Shown piece by piece: positions 1-11,325 of a stretch of DNA of 64,000 nt; the first letter of the stretch is position 1, and each line of letters begins with the position of its first letter. The notes below the pieces were generated by a model. The model was given only the letters and a program-made list of their open reading frames with translations, was not told where the DNA came from and ran no database searches. Made by a program: the position numbers and the translations under genes. Origin of the DNA: Bacillota bacterium (GTDB lineage Bacteria; Bacillota; Dethiobacteria; DTU022); NCBI GenBank assembly GCA_030611385.1, contig JAUWPV010000005.1, positions 25,061 to 89,060 of the forward strand. Direction: 5' to 3'.

Positions 1-1210
1 GAATCGGTGTGCCGAGTAATGGAAAACGACGGGTTCCGGCATCGCCGGGGTCAGCAGGTCTGGCCACTCTTTCGGTTTCAAGAGCGTTGCGATCAACAGC
101 ATCGGTGAGCATCCCCCTGAATGGCGGTGGAAAATTACCACCTACAGATAGCTCGGCCATTCCAAATGCACAAAAAACCGCCTCGGCTTTAAAACCATGT
201 GGTTCGGCGGCGGCAATAAGTGTTTCGACTACATCTGGATCAACAGGCTCGGCACCGTTAAGAGCCAACCGCATCCGGGAGAGATCGAGAATTTCCCCGG
301 TATCGGTCATACGGCGAAAAGCACGGGTCGCTAATACCCATGAAAAATTCGGACCTGATGTTACAGTTGCCCTGTAGTTGTGCATCCAGCGCAGCCAATC
401 GGCTGGCTTGGAGAGAAAATCCTGTGGTGCAGCGAGAACCAGTGAACTACCAACTGTCATTGGCACAATAATCAACCCAATCAATCCCATATCGTGGTAA
501 AGAGGCAGCCAGGAAACAAAGGTATCTTCTGGCACTATTTGTGCAGCAGTAACCATTCCACTAACATTAGCCTCGAGGATGCGATATGGCAGCATAACCC
601 CTTTTGGATCAGAGGTAGAACCGGATGTAAATTGCAGTATAGCCAGGCGCTCGGGATCGTCGGGGCATTCTTTATAATCAGAAGCTGTCGGGCGATCCAC
701 TCCCGGTTCCAGTTCGTTTAAGAGCAGCATTGGGGGATCCCCCGGCTTGGTTTCATAAAAAGCGGCCAGGTCGGGATCGAGCAGAAGCAGGCTGATGTCA
801 CCGTGCAGCATCAGTGAGCGCGTTTGATTGGCAAATTCTTCTACTGAACCAAAGCGCATCGGTATCGGCAGCATGCTTACACTTGCCCCAACCAACCAGA
901 CAGCCTGAATAGCGGTTACCAGGTTACGGGTGGTCGGTCCAAGCAGGGCAACATGATCTCCGGGATTGACACCTTTAGCTTGCAGAATAGCAGCTACAGC
1001 CATAGCATCCCGGTGTAGTTCTCCCCAGGTCAGGGTTAGATGCTCTTTTTTTGCATTGCCCGCTGCGGAGCCGACAAAGGTTATTGTATTGTTTCCTGCA
1101 GCAACTTTACGAATTCGCGTAATCAGTGGCTCAATTTTAATCGCATCAGCCGGAGTGCTGATGATAAGCGGCATTTGCTGGTTGGATTCTGTTTGATTAT
1201 GAGTAATCAT
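1..1210 (-). CDS. Fatty-acyl-AMP ligase / AMP-dependent acyl-CoA synthetase-like protein, 3' end beyond the window
   Basis: Open minus-strand frame from ATG at 1210 (MITHNQTESNQQMPLII...) running off the edge; contains LQFTSGSTSDPKGVMLPYR (AMP-binding motif), WLPLYHDMGLIG and FGMAEL motifs typical of the family. Confidence 0.9.
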   Translation of the reverse strand, partial: MITHNQTESNQQMPLIISTPADAIKIEPLITRIRKVAAGNNTITFVGSAAGNAKKEHLTLTWGELHRDAMAVAAILQAKGVNPGDHVALLGPTTRNLVTAIQAVWLVGASVSMLPIPMRFGSVEEFANQTRSLMLHGDISLLLLDPDLAAFYETKPGDPPMLLLNELEPGVDRPTASDYKECPDDPERLAILQFTSGSTSDPKGVMLPYRILEANVSGMVTAAQIVPEDTFVSWLPLYHDMGLIGLIIVPMTVGSSLVLAAPQDFLSKPADWLRWMHNYRATVTSGPNFSWVLATRAFRRMTDTGEILDLSRMRLALNGAEPVDPDVVETLIAAAEPHGFKAEAVFCAFGMAELSVGGNFPPPFRGMLTDAVDRNALETERVARPADPGDAGTRRFPLLGTPI

Positions 1211-1233
1211 CGCTTACCTCCTGAAGTAACTAC

Positions 1234-2361
1234 TTATAATGACATCTGGTAGATGCGGTATTTTTTGTAGAGCTTTCCGCCGGCTTTCTGGGCATCGATG
1301 TTCATACGGCTGTTAAATTCATGAACGGTAGATCCTTCACCGTAAGTATAACCCAATCGGCGGGCGTTGATCATAGTATAGTAGTAGAGGGCGGCTGAAA
1401 CACCCTTTCGGCGACCCGGTGGTGTGACAAATAGGGCAAACATTCGTGTTCCGGTTATTTTTCGTTTGTACCATAGATACTTAAAAATGCCAACTGGAAA
1501 AAGCCGACCGTTTAAATGAGTTAATACCTGGTTATAGTCAGGCAAGGCGACCGCAAAACCTAAACAATCTCCATCATTGTTTTCGATAAAGAGAACCAGG
1601 TCCGGAATAGCCAACTGCTTCAATTTGGCAACCTCAGCAGATATTTCTTCCTCGCTTGGCGGAATCATATCCGGCCAGTCTGGCATAGATTGATCGAGAA
1701 CCTGCTTCATAACGATCATTTCACGGTGAAGGTTTTTCAGATCGAGCATGCGCACCTTAAAGCCGTAGCGTTTTTGGGCCAGAGCCACTCCCCGGCACAA
1801 TCTTTCCAGGGGTTCTTGACTTAGATCGTAATAATAGGCAAAGCGATCAAATTGCTTGCGAAATCCGTAACGCTCTAAATAATCGGCATAATATGGTGGA
1901 TTATATGAGTTCAATAAAACAGGGGGAGAATCAAATCCTTCGATCAAAAGGCCCCGGTAATCATCACCATTACTCGGTGACTGCGGTCCGGTTACCAGAT
2001 CGGCTCCCTGGCTTTTGAGCCATTTTAAACCTGTATCAACAAGAGCTTCCGTGACCGGGTAGTGGTCGATACTTTCATAAAGAGTGATATAGCTAAGGTT
2101 CTGCTGTTTGGCTTCATTCAGCCGACAGTCCATACCGACACCGAGACGCCCTACCGGAATACCTCTGTTATAGGCTACAAAGAAACAATTTGGACCTAAA
2201 CGTAAAAGGGCATTTTTATCAGGATCAAGTGTGTTATACATATCCATAAGCAGAGGAGGAATCCAGTTTGGATCATTCTGATAGATCATCCAGGGCAGTT
2301 CAATAAAATACCTCCGATCTCGCCTGGTTTGAACAACTTTAATTTCAATATTATCGCTCAA
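1234..2361 (-). CDS. GNAT-like N-acetyltransferase domain protein (375 aa)
   Basis: Full ORF; C-terminal FALFVTPPGRRKGVSAALYYYTMINARRLGYTYGEGSTVHEFN resembles an acyl-CoA N-acyltransferase core. Confidence 0.65.
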   Translation of the reverse strand: MSDNIEIKVVQTRRDRRYFIELPWMIYQNDPNWIPPLLMDMYNTLDPDKNALLRLGPNCFFVAYNRGIPVGRLGVGMDCRLNEAKQQNLSYITLYESIDHYPVTEALVDTGLKWLKSQGADLVTGPQSPSNGDDYRGLLIEGFDSPPVLLNSYNPPYYADYLERYGFRKQFDRFAYYYDLSQEPLERLCRGVALAQKRYGFKVRMLDLKNLHREMIVMKQVLDQSMPDWPDMIPPSEEEISAEVAKLKQLAIPDLVLFIENNDGDCLGFAVALPDYNQVLTHLNGRLFPVGIFKYLWYKRKITGTRMFALFVTPPGRRKGVSAALYYYTMINARRLGYTYGEGSTVHEFNSRMNIDAQKAGGKLYKKYRIYQMSL

Positions 2362-2469
2362 GGCTGCACTTCCCCTTAAATAGATATTTTATTCCGTACA
2401 AAATCTTATTTCACACAGATGAGTTAAAATCCTTTGTGGGTGGTAAATAATAGTGGAACAAAAATACAG

Positions 2470-2500
2470 AGGGCGCCCTGAAATAAATCAAGGGCGCCCT
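2470..2500 (-). terminator. Hairpin/terminator after codY, possibly bidirectional
   Basis: AGGGCGCCCT-gaaataaatca-AGGGCGCCCT, T-rich on both exits (plus: ttttaat; minus: ctgtattttt), directly 3' of codY. Confidence 0.75.
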
Positions 2501-2534
2501 TTTAATAACATCAGAACAATCCACTATTCATTCT

Positions 2535-3347
2535 TTACTGCTGGTAAGGCTTCGCCTTTTTAGCCAGGTAATCAAGCAGGAATGGATTCAACACCTTAAT
2601 ATAGGTCCCTTTCATGCCAAGCGAACGTGATTCAATAACTCCGGCGCTTTCAAATTTGCGCAGGGCGTTGACAATAACAGAACGGGTTATCCCCAACTGG
2701 TCGGCTATTTTACTGGCTACAAGCAAACCTTCAACTCCGCCAAGTTCTTCAAAGATATGTTCGACAGCCTCCAGTTCTGAATAAGAAAGGGTTGCCACTG
2801 CAAGCTGAACTACCGCCTTATTGCGGGCAGCTTCTTCGACTTTATCCTGTCTTGATCTCAATATTTCCATACCAACTACTGTTGCGCCGGTTTCAGCCAA
2901 AATGAGGTCCTCTGCGTCAAACAGTTCATTAAAACGAGCCAACAATAGAGAGCCAATGCGCTCCCCACCACCGAGGATTGGAATGACAGTGGTGATCTTG
3001 TTAGCAAAGAGACATCTCTCTGCATCCATAAAAACACAATCATTCGTTTTTTGGCGCAAGTTAACCCGGGATTCATCTTCTCTCAGTAAAAATTCATTGT
3101 ACTTCTCAGGGAATAACCCTTTTTCTAAAACATTGTTAACCATTAATTCACATTCAAATTCATCAACCAAAGACCAACCCAGAATCATACCTTGCTGATC
3201 TGCAATGTAGACATTGGCATGTATAACATTTTTAAGGACTTCAGATACTTCCTTAAAATCAACATGCAGCCCGGCAGTTTTTTGGAGAATCTTGTTAATA
3301 CGACGAGTCTTCTCAAGCAAGGGAGAAGAAATCACGTCTTTCACCAA
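2535..3347 (-). CDS. codY: GTP-sensing transcriptional pleiotropic repressor CodY
   Basis: LLEKTRRINKILQKTAG N-terminus, GAF-like region, C-terminal HTH (ASKIADQLGITRSVIVNALRKFESAGVIESRSLGMKGTYIKVLN); hslVU/xerC neighbours. Confidence 0.97.
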   Translation of the reverse strand: MVKDVISSPLLEKTRRINKILQKTAGLHVDFKEVSEVLKNVIHANVYIADQQGMILGWSLVDEFECELMVNNVLEKGLFPEKYNEFLLREDESRVNLRQKTNDCVFMDAERCLFANKITTVIPILGGGERIGSLLLARFNELFDAEDLILAETGATVVGMEILRSRQDKVEEAARNKAVVQLAVATLSYSELEAVEHIFEELGGVEGLLVASKIADQLGITRSVIVNALRKFESAGVIESRSLGMKGTYIKVLNPFLLDYLAKKAKPYQQ

Positions 3348-3366
3348 CCTTTCATCATTATGAATT

Positions 3367-4785
3367 TTACAAGATATACTTACTTAAATCTTTATTTTTT
3401 ACCACTTTTTGCAGCTTGCTTTGAACATATTCCCGATCAACAATTATCTCTTTTGATACTTCTTGATTGGGTAAATCGAAGGATAAATCTTCGAGCACTT
3501 TTTCCATGATCGTGTGCAATCGTCGGGCTCCAATATTTTCCATCTCCTGATTCAGATAACAAGCTGTACTGGCGATTTCTTCAATCGCGTCACGCTTAAA
3601 TGTCAATTTCACCCCTTCCGTCTCCAACAGCGCTTTGTACTGTTTTATTAAAGCATTGCTTGGCTCGGTAAGGATCTTTTTGAAGTCTTCTTCGGTCAGA
3701 CTGTTCAATTCAACCCTTATTGGGAATCTACCCTGCAGCTCTGGGATTAAATCGGAGGGCTTTGTCATATGGAATGCTCCTGCTGCGATAAATAAAATAT
3801 GATCAGTTTTAACCGGACCGTATTTGGTGACAACCGTAGATCCTTCCACTATCGGCAGTATATCTCGCTGGACTCCTTCTCTGGAAATATCGGGACCGGA
3901 TCCATGATAATCTTTACCGGCAATTTTGTCAATTTCGTCTAGAAAAATAATTCCTAACTGTTCCGATCTTTTGAGAGCTTCACTAGTAACGGCATCCATG
4001 TCAATTAACCGTTGTGCCTCTTCCTGTTCCAGGGCTTTTCTTGCTTCAGCCACAGTGACTCTTCTTTTTTTCGTTTTAGGCGGAACGATGTTTCCGAGAA
4101 CTTCCTGTAGGTTAATACCCATTTCTTCCATACCCTGTCCGGAAAAAAGCTCAATCATCGGTGATTTACGCTCTTCAACCTCGATCTCGACCATTTGATC
4201 TTCAAGTTCTTCATTCAGCAAGCGCTCTTTAATTCGTTTTTGCTCTTCCCGGGCCCTCTGCATTCTTTCTATAGTAACCGTATCTTCAACAGGGCTCTCT
4301 TCCTGGACAGGAGTGGTCTGAAAGAGAAAACCGAGCGGGTTGGTTGAACGCCTTTTTTTATGCGGAAGCGGAGCAATAACATTAACAAGCCTGTCATTGG
4401 CATTTTGAGTCGCTTTATCCTGAACAACCAGCATCCGTTCATTCCGAACAATTCTGACTGCAGTTTCAACCAGATCCCGAATCATTGATTCAACGTCACG
4501 CCCGACATAGCCCACTTCGGTAAATTTTGTGGCTTCGACCTTAACAAAAGGAGCTTTGACCAAACGGGCCAGCCGTCTGGCTATTTCGGTTTTGCCGACT
4601 CCGGTTGGTCCGATCATAATAATATTCTTAGGCATGATCTCTTCCTGCAAGTTATCCGGGAGTTGTTTGCGGCGATACCTGTTTCTCAAAGCTACCGCCA
4701 CACATCGTTTTGCATCTTCCTGGCCGATGATAAAACGGTTTAGCTCTTTTACTATTTCTACTGGTGTAAGTTCTTCAGTTGACAT
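3367..4785 (-). CDS. hslU: ATP-dependent protease ATPase subunit HslU
   Basis: [49 protein letters not shown] Walker [12 protein letters not shown] Walker B; adjacent to hslV. Confidence 0.98.
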   Translation of the reverse strand: MSTEELTPVEIVKELNRFIIGQEDAKRCVAVALRNRYRRKQLPDNLQEEIMPKNIIMIGPTGVGKTEIARRLARLVKAPFVKVEATKFTEVGYVGRDVESMIRDLVETAVRIVRNERMLVVQDKATQNANDRLVNVIAPLPHKKRRSTNPLGFLFQTTPVQEESPVEDTVTIERMQRAREEQKRIKERLLNEELEDQMVEIEVEERKSPMIELFSGQGMEEMGINLQEVLGNIVPPKTKKRRVTVAEARKALEQEEAQRLIDMDAVTSEALKRSEQLGIIFLDEIDKIAGKDYHGSGPDISREGVQRDILPIVEGSTVVTKYGPVKTDHILFIAAGAFHMTKPSDLIPELQGRFPIRVELNSLTEEDFKKILTEPSNALIKQYKALLETEGVKLTFKRDAIEEIASTACYLNQEMENIGARRLHTIMEKVLEDLSFDLPNQEVSKEIIVDREYVQSKLQKVVKNKDLSKYIL

Positions 4786-4804
4786 ATGTGATTACTCAAC
4801 CCTT

Positions 4805-5335
4805 CTAAAGTTCTTCAATAATGATCTTGTCATTGGTATAGATACAAATTTCCGATACTATCTTTAGCGCTTCACCGGCAATTTCCCCCGGCGTTAGAGC
4901 GGTATTGCGTAGAAGGGCTCTTGCTGCCGCCAGGGCATAAGGCGCACCTGAACCGACAGCAGCAATGCTATCATCAGGTTCAATAACCTCACCCGTTCCC
5001 GAAATCATCAATAGAGCATCGCTACTTGCTGCAATCAACAAGGCTTCCAGCCTCCGAAGAACCCGATCAGTACGCCAGTCCTTGGCCAGTTCAACGGCAG
5101 CCCTCTGTAAATTCCCCTGGTAGCTTTCAAGCTTTCCTTCAAACCTTTCACAAAGTGTCAGTGAATCAGCCACTGCTCCGGCAAAACCTGCTATAACCTT
5201 GCCTTCATAGAGCCTGCGAACCTTTCTGGCACTATGTTTTATGATTATATTGTTGCCGAAAGTTACCTGACCGTCTCCGGCCACCGCTACTTTATCGCCA
5301 ATTTTTACCGCCAGTATGGTTGTACCCTGAAACAT
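4805..5335 (-). CDS. hslV: ATP-dependent protease peptidase subunit HslV
   Basis: [42 protein letters not shown]; 176 aa. Confidence 0.98.
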   Translation of the reverse strand: MFQGTTILAVKIGDKVAVAGDGQVTFGNNIIIKHSARKVRRLYEGKVIAGFAGAVADSLTLCERFEGKLESYQGNLQRAAVELAKDWRTDRVLRRLEALLIAASSDALLMISGTGEVIEPDDSIAAVGSGAPYALAAARALLRNTALTPGEIAGEALKIVSEICIYTNDKIIIEEL

Positions 5336-5356
5336 AGATCAACCGCCTTTTTCGGA

Positions 5357-6259
5357 TCAGTTTCGCAGAAAAGCCATCCTGTAAACCGCGTTTAGCCTTT
5401 CCTTGGTCACATGCGTATAGATCTGTGTAGTCGAAATGCTGACATGTCCCAACAGTTCCTGGACTACCCTTAAATCTGCACCTCCCTCCAACAGGTGAGT
5501 GGCAAAAGAATGCCGGAGAGAATGCGGCGAAATCCCTTCTTTACAGGAAACCTGAACAATATATTTATGAAAAATATAGCGCACACCGCGATCGCTCAGA
5601 GGGTTACCCCACCTGTTTAGAAAAAGCTCATCATACGACCGGTCATTTTTATTCAGAGCAGCCAAAACAGGGCGAACACTTTCGATATATTCTTTGATCA
5701 GGGCTACAGCAATTGTGCCCAAAGGCACTATACGTTCTTTTCTGCCTTTACCATATAATTTAACCAGTCTTTCTTCGAGCTGTAAGGAATCAATTTTCAG
5801 GTTCACCAGTTCGCTGACTCTTGATCCGGAAGCGTAGATAAATTCAAGCATAGTCCGATCCCGGAAACCAAGAGTTTTATTAGTATCTGGCGCCTCCAGC
5901 AAAGCAACCACTTCGTGATAGTAGAGGAACCGGGGCAGCGGTTTTCCCTGTTTCGGACGGGCAACGGTAGACCACTTTCCACCGTTGATCAGACCTTCTT
6001 TTTGTAAATAAAATAAAAAAGAACGCGTCGCAGATAATTTACGCGCAACTGAACGGCGATTATAGCCCTGATCTTTCAGCCAGGCAAGAAAGCGGCGGAG
6101 GGTTAGATGATTAACCTCTTGAAAGCCGACCTCATCATTACACTCCAATCCGATGAACTGTAAGATGTCATTCCGGTATGCTTGCAGGGTAAGCGGCGAT
6201 GCGTTTTTTTCATACAAAAGATAGGTCAGAAAACGTTCGAGCCATTCTAAAACTAGCAC
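5357..6259 (-). CDS. xerC: Tyrosine recombinase XerC
   Basis: Core-binding N-terminus and catalytic R...HSLRHSFATHLLEGGADLRVVQELLGHVSISTTQIYTHV; codY-hslUV-xerC synteny. Confidence 0.95.
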   Translation of the reverse strand: MLVLEWLERFLTYLLYEKNASPLTLQAYRNDILQFIGLECNDEVGFQEVNHLTLRRFLAWLKDQGYNRRSVARKLSATRSFLFYLQKEGLINGGKWSTVARPKQGKPLPRFLYYHEVVALLEAPDTNKTLGFRDRTMLEFIYASGSRVSELVNLKIDSLQLEERLVKLYGKGRKERIVPLGTIAVALIKEYIESVRPVLAALNKNDRSYDELFLNRWGNPLSDRGVRYIFHKYIVQVSCKEGISPHSLRHSFATHLLEGGADLRVVQELLGHVSISTTQIYTHVTKERLNAVYRMAFLRN

Positions 6260-6357
6260 AGCGCAACACCCTTATCATCCTAACATAACTATTCAACGGA
6301 CGCAAGCAAATAGTAAGGTTTTTAAAAAAAATTCAAGCTATTCAAATTCAAACAGCG

Positions 6358-8448
6358 CTAGCTCTCTGCAGTCGCTGTTTCATCAATGAGCGGCTTTTCA
6401 TCACCACAGTCTTTATTGGTACATTGGGCTATACTTTTTCCGCCCTTTCGTTTTTCAGTCATCAGTGAACCACACTGCGGACACTTCGTTCGCAAGGGTT
6501 TATTCCAGAGCGAGAAATCACATTCGGGATAATTATTGCAGCCGTAAAAAATGCGGCCTTTCTTACTGCGTCTTTCGACGATCAATCCGCCATCACGGGG
6601 GCAGGTAACTCCTGTATCTTTAATAATCTTTTTAGTGAACCGGCATTCCGGATAAGCCGGACAGGCCAGAAAACGGCCAAAACGACCATGTTTATAAATC
6701 AGCTGCTTCCCACAGTTAGGACAGACTTCGTCACTTAATTCCGGGGCGACTTCTACCTTCTCAATCTTTTGCTCGGCAACAGCCAATCGTTCTTTAAAAT
6801 AACCGTTATAAAAATCTTTTATGACTTTCCGCCACTCCTGTTTGCCTTCTTCTATTTCATCGAGCTGTTGTTCCAGCTTTACGGTAAAGTCAACATCGAT
6901 CACTTCCGGAAAATAGCTGATCATCAGCTCAACAACAACAAAACCGAGTTCGGTCGGCATAAAAGCCTTGTTCTCCTTAACCACATAACCTCGGCTCTGG
7001 ATAGTTTCGATTATCGGGCTGTAGGTGCTGGGCCGGCCAATTCCTTTTTCTTCGAGAGTCTTGATCAAAGATGCTTCGTTATACCGGGAAGGCGGCTGGG
7101 TAAAATGTTGGTCCGGCAAAAGTTCCAGCAGGGTAAGGTCTTGTCCCTCCGTCATTTCCGGTAATACAGTTTCTTTTTCTGGCTCCTCACTTTTATAAAG
7201 GATCAGAAAACCGGGAAAACGTAAAGTTGACCCGGTAGCTTTAAAGGTGTAATCGCCTGCCTTGATATTAACCCTGACCTGATCGAAAACAGCAGGGTTC
7301 ATCTGGCTGGCTATAAAACGATCCCAGATCAATTTATACAAACGGTTCTGATCACGACTTAAGTACTGCTTTATTAGTGCCGATTCACGCTGAACAGATG
7401 TCGGTCTGATCGCCTCATGCGCTTCCTGTGCCCCTTTTCGTGATTTATAAAAGGGCGGTTTTTCAGGGATATAACTGGCACCATATTTGTCTGAAATAAG
7501 CACCCGGGCTTCTTCCTGGGCCTGAGTTGATACGTTGACTGAATCTGTGCGGATATAAGTCAGCAGGCCGACTGTTTCACCGGAACCAATATTGATTCCC
7601 TCGTAAAGCTGTTGAGCAATGCTCATAGTTTTACGGCTGGTAAACCCAAGTTTTGACGAAGCATCCTGCTGTAGACTACTGGTTGTGAATGGTGGCAAAG
7701 GACTCCGTTTTCGCTGGCTGCGGATTATTGTATCAACAATAAATTTTTCGTTCTTAACAGCATTAACAATTTCTCCGGCCTGAGAACTGTTTTTCAGTTC
7801 GATCTTATTCAACTTATAACGATCGAGAGCAGCTTTAAACCGCCCTTTTGAGTTCTGATCTTCAAGATGAGCATCAAGAGTCCAATATTCCTCAGGATTA
7901 AAATTCCTGATCTCCACTTCGCGATCGCAGATCAAGCGAACAGCGACTGACTGCACCCGACCGGCACTGAGTCCACTACGAATCTTTCGCCAGAGCAAAG
8001 GGCTTATTTGATAGCCAACCAGGCGATCTAAAATACGACGGGCTTGCTGAGCATCAACCCTGTTACAATCAATCAGTCGTGGATTTTCAAAAGCCTCTTT
8101 TACCGCTTTTTTGGTAATTTCATTAAATTCAACCCGGCAGGGCTCTTCCAGATTAATCTTTAAAGCCTGACCTATATGCCTGCAAATTGCTTCGCCCTCG
8201 CGATCAGGGTCAGCGGCAAGGAAAATCCGATCTGCCTTTTTAGCAATTTCTTTGAGTTCTTTTAATATTTTACCCTTACCGCGAATTGTAATATAACTTG
8301 GTGTAAAATCATTCTCGATATCGATGCCAATTTTACTGCGCGGCAGATCAATCAAATGACCCTGGGAAGCTATAATTTTATAATTTTTACCTAAAAATTT
8401 GCTAATAGTTCGCGCTTTGGTCGGTGATTCAACAATAACCAAATTCAT
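6358..8448 (-). CDS. topA: DNA topoisomerase I
   Basis: MNLVIVESPTKARTISKFLG; TYIRTDSVNVS active site; C-terminal Cys4 zinc motifs. Confidence 0.98.
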   Translation of the reverse strand: MNLVIVESPTKARTISKFLGKNYKIIASQGHLIDLPRSKIGIDIENDFTPSYITIRGKGKILKELKEIAKKADRIFLAADPDREGEAICRHIGQALKINLEEPCRVEFNEITKKAVKEAFENPRLIDCNRVDAQQARRILDRLVGYQISPLLWRKIRSGLSAGRVQSVAVRLICDREVEIRNFNPEEYWTLDAHLEDQNSKGRFKAALDRYKLNKIELKNSSQAGEIVNAVKNEKFIVDTIIRSQRKRSPLPPFTTSSLQQDASSKLGFTSRKTMSIAQQLYEGINIGSGETVGLLTYIRTDSVNVSTQAQEEARVLISDKYGASYIPEKPPFYKSRKGAQEAHEAIRPTSVQRESALIKQYLSRDQNRLYKLIWDRFIASQMNPAVFDQVRVNIKAGDYTFKATGSTLRFPGFLILYKSEEPEKETVLPEMTEGQDLTLLELLPDQHFTQPPSRYNEASLIKTLEEKGIGRPSTYSPIIETIQSRGYVVKENKAFMPTELGFVVVELMISYFPEVIDVDFTVKLEQQLDEIEEGKQEWRKVIKDFYNGYFKERLAVAEQKIEKVEVAPELSDEVCPNCGKQLIYKHGRFGRFLACPAYPECRFTKKIIKDTGVTCPRDGGLIVERRSKKGRIFYGCNNYPECDFSLWNKPLRTKCPQCGSLMTEKRKGGKSIAQCTNKDCGDEKPLIDETATAES

Positions 8449-8505
8449 TTGATTAACTCTCCTCCGGGTCTGGAAAACTCTACGGAAGGTATTTTATCAC
8501 ACTTG

Positions 8506-9606
8506 TCAAGTCCGGCAAAAATATTTTCCCGGCGTCTGGCGAATACACTGTTTCAATTCCAGTGGCAAAAGGAGCACGCTGGTCTCAGCGGCGCTGATAC
8601 CGCTAAGCTGAATAATAGTGTCAATATGCATCGGTTGATAGGGTATTAGGGCCAGAAGTATTTTTTCCCGATCGGATAAATCGGCGCCAGCCATCCCCAG
8701 GGTCAGCTGCATGCCGGTTGAGGAATTCAGGTTGAGTTCTTCAAGAATATCGGCGGCAGATTCAACCAGGCAAGCCCCTTCTTTTAACAAACGGTGTGAG
8801 CCACGGCTGTAGGGGCTACCCACATTACCGGGAACAGCAAAAACTTCCCGATTCTGTTCGAGCGCATAACTGGCGGTGATCAAGGCACCACTTTTAGCCG
8901 TTGCCTCAACAACAACTGTTCCTAAAGACAAACCGCTGATAATACGGTTTCGCTGAGGAAAATGAATGGGTAGCGGTTCTGTACCGATCGGGAATTCGCT
9001 GAGAACGACTCCTGCAGCAATAATCTGTTCCATTAAATCTGCATTGGCCGGAGGGTAACATTGATCGACACCACAACCGAGAACAGCTGCCGTATAGCCA
9101 CTGTTTTCAAGAGAACCCCGGTGAGCGGCAGAATCGATGCCGAGAGCCATCCCGCTAACCACAGTTATTCCGGCCATCGACAGTTCACCAGCCAACCGGT
9201 GAGCAACCTCACGACCGTAAAACGTACAACGACGGCTGCCAACAATAGCGACCGCCGGTTGATTGATCTTTTTCAAACTGCCACGGTAATAGAGAATCGG
9301 CGGTGGGTAATGCAACTGCTTGAGCAGAGAAGGATATTCCAGGTCATCGGGAGTAATACAGTCAACTTTGTGTTCTTTCAGGAGATCCCAGGCATTGTTA
9401 GGATCTATTTTCAGGCGTTCCTTCTCAAGACGATCAGCATGTCCCAACAGGTCAAGCACTGATACAAGATCTTTGGCAGAAACTTCCCAGGCTGCCTCGG
9501 CCGAACCGAAATGCTTTAGCAATGTATCAATACGTTTCGGCCCCAAAAAAGTAATTAAATTTAAGGCATTCAAATAGAGGATCTCGTTTTGCTGGTCCTT
9601 TTTCAT
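8506..9606 (-). CDS. dprA: DNA-processing protein DprA
   Basis: VAIVGSRRCTFYGREVAHRLAGELSMAGITVVSGMALGIDSAAHRGSL...PLPIHFPQRNRIISGLS motifs; upstream of topA. Confidence 0.96.
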   Translation of the reverse strand: MKKDQQNEILYLNALNLITFLGPKRIDTLLKHFGSAEAAWEVSAKDLVSVLDLLGHADRLEKERLKIDPNNAWDLLKEHKVDCITPDDLEYPSLLKQLHYPPPILYYRGSLKKINQPAVAIVGSRRCTFYGREVAHRLAGELSMAGITVVSGMALGIDSAAHRGSLENSGYTAAVLGCGVDQCYPPANADLMEQIIAAGVVLSEFPIGTEPLPIHFPQRNRIISGLSLGTVVVEATAKSGALITASYALEQNREVFAVPGNVGSPYSRGSHRLLKEGACLVESAADILEELNLNSSTGMQLTLGMAGADLSDREKILLALIPYQPMHIDTIIQLSGISAAETSVLLLPLELKQCIRQTPGKYFCRT

Positions 9607-9613
9607 CAGTTAA

Positions 9614-11234
9614 TTAACTCCTTGTGCCCTTTAATTGCTCCAGAACAATTTTTGTTTCTTCTAACTCTGGAAGGTTACGATAGAGCAAACCGTATTCAAG
9701 GCTGTCAACCAGAGCGATCCAGCTGGCTTCGATAATGTTTGGAGAAACCCCGACAGTTCCCCAGCTTGTATGATCATCGCGTGATTCAATCAACACCCTT
9801 ACCTGGGCACCGGTTCCATCGACTCCATCAATAACCCGCACCTTGAAATCAATAAGCTTAATTTTTTTCAATGCCGGGTAAATACCCTCCAACGCTTTAC
9901 GTAAAGCATTATCGAGAGCGTTTACAGGACCGTTCCCTTCTGCGGCAGTATGAACCTGAATATCTCCGACCTGCACCTTGATCGTCGCTTCGGAGTAAAG
10001 TTGACCATTCTCTCTCTTTTCGATAATCAACCTGAACCCTTCGAGTTTAAAGAGAGGCTGGTAAAACTTTCATCATTTTAAGGACCAGCAGTTCAAATGA
10101 GCCCTCGGCACCTTCAAATTGGTAGCCATAGTGTTCCAGCTCTTTGATCCGCTGTAAAACCGCTGCTGTTTCGGTGCGGCCTTTATCGAGCTTGAAATTA
10201 TTATGATTGGTTTTTAATATGATATTGCTGCGGCCGGCCAATTCGGAAACAAGAATCCGCCGCTGATTACCGATCTGTTCGGGTTCAGCATGTTCATAAG
10301 TAGCCGGTTTTTTACTGACGGCATCAACATGAATACCACCTTTATGAGCAAAGCTGTAAAATCCGACATAGGGCTGATGATCGGCAGGAGCAATATTGGC
10401 CTGTTCAGCAATAAAGCGGGAAAGCTTGGTCAACCCCCGCAGCTGCTCCGGCGTAACCACCGGGAAGCCCATTTTAAGCTGCAGGTTAGGAATGATCGTG
10501 CAAAGGTTGGCGTTACCACAGCGTTCACCATAACCGTTGATTGTTCCCTGAACCTGGGTAATGCCCTCACGCACCGCCAATAGAGAATTAGCCGTAGCCA
10601 TGCCTGAATCGTCGTGGGCGTGAATACCCAGAGGTATCTTGATTCTATCTTTAACTACCGCTAAAATAGCGATCAGCTCCCAGGGCATTAATCCGCCGTT
10701 TGTATCACATAGCACGATCAGATCGGCTCCGCCTGCTGCTGCTGCCTCAATTGTGGCAAGGGCATAATCTGGATTAGCCTTGTAGCCATCAAAATAGTGT
10801 TCGGCATCAAAAAATACTTCATGACCAAGGGCTTTGAGATATTCAATACTCTCTTTAATCATGGCAAGGTTTTCTGCCAAGGTGGTTTCCAAAGCATCGT
10901 GGACATGAAAATCCCAACTTTTCCCAAATAAGGTGACCGTTTTTGTTCCTGCTTCGACAAGGGCACGGATATTTTTATCTTCGGTGACAGCAATCCCGGG
11001 CCGGCGGGTGCTGCTGAAAGCACACAACCGGGCATTTTTTAATTTAACTTTTGAAGCTCTCCGGAAAAATTCAATATCCTTGGGATTAGATCCAGGCCAT
11101 CCTCCTTCGATACAGCTGATTCCGAATTCATCGAGTTTCCCAACGATCTTTAACTTATCGGCTACCGAGAGAGATACTCCTTCGCGCTGTGACCCGTCCC
11201 TTAAGGTCGTGTCATATATATCTATCTTATTCAT
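9614..11234 (-). pseudogene. cimA: (R)-citramalate synthase, split into two ORFs (10047..11234 and 9614..10030) by an apparent single-base frameshift
   Basis: N part MNKIDIYDTTLRDGSQREGVSLS with HMGL-like catalytic domain; C part has the LeuA/CimA regulatory-domain sequence ([35 protein letters not shown]). Shifting one base at about 10060-10070 gives continuous ...[22 protein letters not shown]. Start chosen at 11234 (ATG after GGAGGG). Confidence 0.88.
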
Positions 11235-11325
11235 TTTTGCCCTCCCGCCTGACCGGTACATAAATTAATTGGTATTATACGATAATTTTTTACCAGGTGT
11301 CCAATAAATTTGCAGCGGACGGAAC

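Noticed and set aside
5357-6259. Tyrosine recombinase as the integrase of the comM island
   Set aside because: Its sequence and codY-hslUV neighbourhood mark it as the housekeeping XerC, about 9 kb from the island.
10047-10075. Programmed frameshifting in cimA
   Set aside because: No recognisable slippery heptamer plus stimulatory structure, and a second apparent single-base shift exists near 63896; sequencing error or mutation is simpler.
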